The notes beneath the pieces were generated by a model. The model was given only the letters and a program-made list of their open reading frames with translations. It was not told the origin of the DNA and searched no databases. Shown one piece after another: positions 20,427-22,279 of a DNA stretch of 22,279 bases. The position numbers were made by a program, and so were the translations under genes. Position 1 is the stretch's first letter, and the number at the start of each line of letters is the position of its first letter. The stretch covers positions 8,522 to 30,800 of the forward strand of contig JAHZHX010000019.1 of assembly GCA_019420065.1 (NCBI GenBank), in the 5' to 3' direction. This DNA is from Clostridiales bacterium. Its GTDB lineage: Bacteria; Bacillota; Clostridia; Christensenellales; Aristaeellaceae.

Positions 20427-22190
20427 ATGCGAACAAGCGAGATCAAGGATCGCCGGCGTTTGATGGAGGCGGCCATGGGACGCGTTCCCTGCGACCTGAC
20501 TGTCCGCAACATTCGGCTGGTCAACGTGCTGACGGGAGAGATCTATCCGGCGGAGGTGGACATTTTCGAGGGCGCGGTGGCGCGGGTAAGGCAGGCGGGA
20601 GAAGCGGCGGCCCTGCCGGCGCGCAAAACGTTTGATGGCGAGGGGCGCTATCTCCTTCCCGGCTTTATTGACACGCACATGCATGTGGAAAGCAGCATGA
20701 TGGCTCCCGCGCAGCTGGCGCGGGCCATTATCCCCTGGGGGACGACCACCATCTGCACCGATCCGCATGAGATCGCCAACGTGATGGGCATGGAGGGCGT
20801 GCGCTTTATGCTGCGGGACGCGAAACGCGCGCCGCTGCGGCAGTATGTGCTTGCGCCTTCCTGCGTGCCGGCCGTTCCGGCGCTGGAAGGCGCGGGCGCG
20901 GCGTTTGGCGCGGAGGATATCCGTGCGCTGCTGGCGCAGGAGGGCGTCACCGGCGTGGCGGAAATCATGGATTATGACGGGGTGCTGGAAAACGATGCGC
21001 GCATGGCAGGCATCCTGGCGGAAGGCTGGCGGGCGCAAACCTTTTTGCAGGGGCATGCGCCGCAGCTGAGCGGCGGCCGCCTGGCGGCTTACCGTATTGC
21101 CGGTCCGGCGTCGGATCATGAGAGCGGCAGCAGCGCCGAGGTGCGGGAAAAACTGCGCAGCGGTCTGCGCGTCAACCTGCGCGCCAGCTCCATCTGCGAT
21201 CATCTGGAAGCGCTGACCGAGGGGCTGAAGGGCATGGGCTGGCTGGACTTGGTATCCATTTGCACCGACGATGTGCATGCCAAGGATCTGCTGGAAAAAG
21301 GGCATATCAACGCGATCGTCGCGCGACTGGTGGCAGGCGGCATGGAGCCGCTTACGGCCGTCAAGCTGTGTACGTTGAACGCGGCGCAGGAATATGGTTT
21401 CCATGATTTGGGGGCGATTGCGCCCGGATATATGGCCGATATGCAGCTGGCGGACGCGCTGGACGGCCGGCGGCCGCATGCAGTGTTTATTCGCGGCCAG
21501 CTTTGCGCCCTGGAGGGGCGCTGCGTTGCCCCGGAGGAAAATGCGCCCTATACGCCGAAGAATACCATGAACGTATGCGGCATGGAAACGCCGCGGGATT
21601 TTGGTCTGCATGTGTCCGGAGAACGGGCGCAGGCGGAGGTGTACGTAATGGATCAGCGGCCGGGCGGCAGCCGCCGGGTGGGCGAGTGGATGACGCTGCC
21701 GGTAAAGGACGGCAGGGTCTCGCTGGAAAATCACCCCGAGCTGTCCTTTGTTTCGGTGGTCAACCGCTATGGCGCGCCGCGGCACGCAACCTGCGTAACG
21801 CGCGATTTTGGATTGCGCGAGGGCGCGGTGGCGACCACCGTATCGCATGACAGCCACAATTTTACCGTGATATATCGCGACGAGGAGAGCGCCTTTGCCT
21901 GCCTGGAGCAGCTGCGCAAAACAGGCGGCGGCCTGTGCGCGGCGAAGGATGGACAGTGCGTGGAAACGCTGCCGCTGCCCATTGCGGGGCTGATGAGCAC
22001 CGAGGACTGCGAAACGCTGGCGGCGCGGATCGAGCATATGGAGGCGACCATGCAGCGCATGTGCAGCAAGCCGTTTTCGTTATTGTCGGTGGCGGTGTAT
22101 TCGCTGCCGGTCATTCCCGGTCTTTTGATTACCGACCGCGGCATGGTGGACGGCAGCAGGCAGTGCTTTGTACCGGCGATACGCGAATAA
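20427..22190 (+). CDS. ade: Adenine deaminase
   Basis: This 587-aa amidohydrolase converts adenine to hypoxanthine and ammonia. It shows the signature GFIDTHMHVESSMM with metal ligands His84 and His86, and TDPHEIANVMG (Asp112-His114-Glu115), which separates microbial adenine deaminases from other amidohydrolases. CTDDVHAKDLLEKGHIN carries the late active-site Asp. The C-terminal Ade domain is complete (FVSVVNRYG, TTVSHDSHN), and the length matches B. subtilis AdeC (about 577 aa). The start ATG has GGGAGAG upstream and lies 11 bases after the NADAR stop. It ends the operon, eight bases before a strong hairpin. Free adenine could come from the LOG enzyme above. Adenine specificity is well supported by family but not proven. 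Confidence 0.95.
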   Translation: MRTSEIKDRRRLMEAAMGRVPCDLTVRNIRLVNVLTGEIYPAEVDIFEGAVARVRQAGEAAALPARKTFDGEGRYLLPGFIDTHMHVESSMMAPAQLARAIIPWGTTTICTDPHEIANVMGMEGVRFMLRDAKRAPLRQYVLAPSCVPAVPALEGAGAAFGAEDIRALLAQEGVTGVAEIMDYDGVLENDARMAGILAEGWRAQTFLQGHAPQLSGGRLAAYRIAGPASDHESGSSAEVREKLRSGLRVNLRASSICDHLEALTEGLKGMGWLDLVSICTDDVHAKDLLEKGHINAIVARLVAGGMEPLTAVKLCTLNAAQEYGFHDLGAIAPGYMADMQLADALDGRRPHAVFIRGQLCALEGRCVAPEENAPYTPKNTMNVCGMETPRDFGLHVSGERAQAEVYVMDQRPGGSRRVGEWMTLPVKDGRVSLENHPELSFVSVVNRYGAPRHATCVTRDFGLREGAVATTVSHDSHNFTVIYRDEESAFACLEQLRKTGGGLCAAKDGQCVETLPLPIAGLMSTEDCETLAARIEHMEATMQRMCSKPFSLLSVAVYSLPVIPGLLITDRGMVDGSRQCFVPAIRE

Positions 22191-22197
22191 GGGAAAA

Positions 22198-22224
22198 GCC
22201 CTCTTTCCGGCATGGAAAGAGGGC
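22198..22224 (+). terminator. Bracket hairpin of element C, at the end of the ade operon
   Basis: GCCCTCTTTCC pairs perfectly with GGAAAGAGGGC (11 bp, loop GGCAT) from eight bases after the ade stop. No T-tract follows, so it could be a stabilising 3' stem or an incomplete terminator. It plays the same part as the bracket hairpins of A and B. Confidence 0.6.
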
Positions 22225-22279
22225 GCAGACCATCAACAAAGTGGGTACATCATTGCCGGGATGCAATGAAGGGGCGCAG
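22225..22279 (+). repeat. Structured intergenic element, copy C (5' end only)
   Basis: The 55 bases after the hairpin match the core of copy A almost exactly (starting GCAGACCATCAACAAAGTG and reaching ATGAAGGGGCGCAG), with one clear base difference. The window ends inside the core hairpin, so the remaining 200-300 bases are not visible. Confidence 0.9.

Noticed and set aside
20388..22037. A 549-residue open frame opposite adenine deaminase, and similar long antisense frames over the MATE, flavoprotein and PHP genes
   Set aside because: All are antisense shadows caused by high GC at third codon positions; the sense frames carry family motifs and ribosome binding sites.

Overview
The window is a stretch of GC-rich chromosome, most likely from a Gram-positive Clostridia-type anaerobe (Bacillota). 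This is inferred from strong AGGAGG-type ribosome binding sites, sigma-A promoters of the TTGACA/TATAAT type, an HI0933-type flavoprotein, a large secreted SH3b-repeat wall protein with Pro/Thr linkers, and a sugar-type ABC importer with no ATPase beside it. The species cannot be named from sequence alone. No rRNA, tRNA, CRISPR array, transposase or phage structural gene was seen.

Layout. 1-1427: the 3' part of a phosphohexomutase gene overlapping a GNAT acetyltransferase. 1458-5838: a promoter, a secreted eight-repeat SH3b protein and an overlapping flavoprotein. 5844-6135: structured intergenic element A, filling the gap between convergent genes. 6140-8986 (minus strand): a small membrane-anchored protein with its own promoter, then a protein-kinase-like gene translationally coupled to the MATE exporter upstream of it. 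9099-10098: a duplicated XRE regulator cassette (two nearly identical 76-aa repressors 664 bp apart) flanking a small DUF4190-like membrane protein on the other strand. 10151-11227: a HipA-like kinase with its own promoter. 11312-14611: a sigma-A promoter, a structured leader and a UgpA/UgpE/UgpB-like ABC importer (two permeases, one binding protein). 14624-14970: element B, in reverse orientation. 15007-22190: seven tightly packed genes: CehA/McbA-type PHP metallohydrolase, LOG-type phosphoribohydrolase, BtpA/SgcQ family, double-SIS isomerase-like protein, ten-helix permease, NADAR N-glycosidase and adenine deaminase. 22198-22279: the start of element C, cut by the window edge.

Two things stand out. 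First, elements A, B and C belong to one repeat family. They share a conserved core of about 80 nt followed by a series of hairpins. Between A and B most hairpin stems change sequence while keeping base pairing, and each complete copy is bracketed by the same hairpin at both ends, with a different hairpin in each copy. This looks like a structured RNA or DNA-hairpin element that I do not recognise. Second, the 15007-22190 operon joins two different N-glycosidic-bond-cleaving families (LOG and NADAR) with adenine deaminase, a sugar-phosphate isomerase-like SIS protein, a BtpA barrel and a phosphoesterase-like PHP protein, next to an importer. A coherent reading is uptake and dismantling of an adenine- or other nucleobase-containing phosphorylated glycoside, with the base deaminated and the sugar phosphate isomerised. 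The individual family calls are firm; the pathway is inference.
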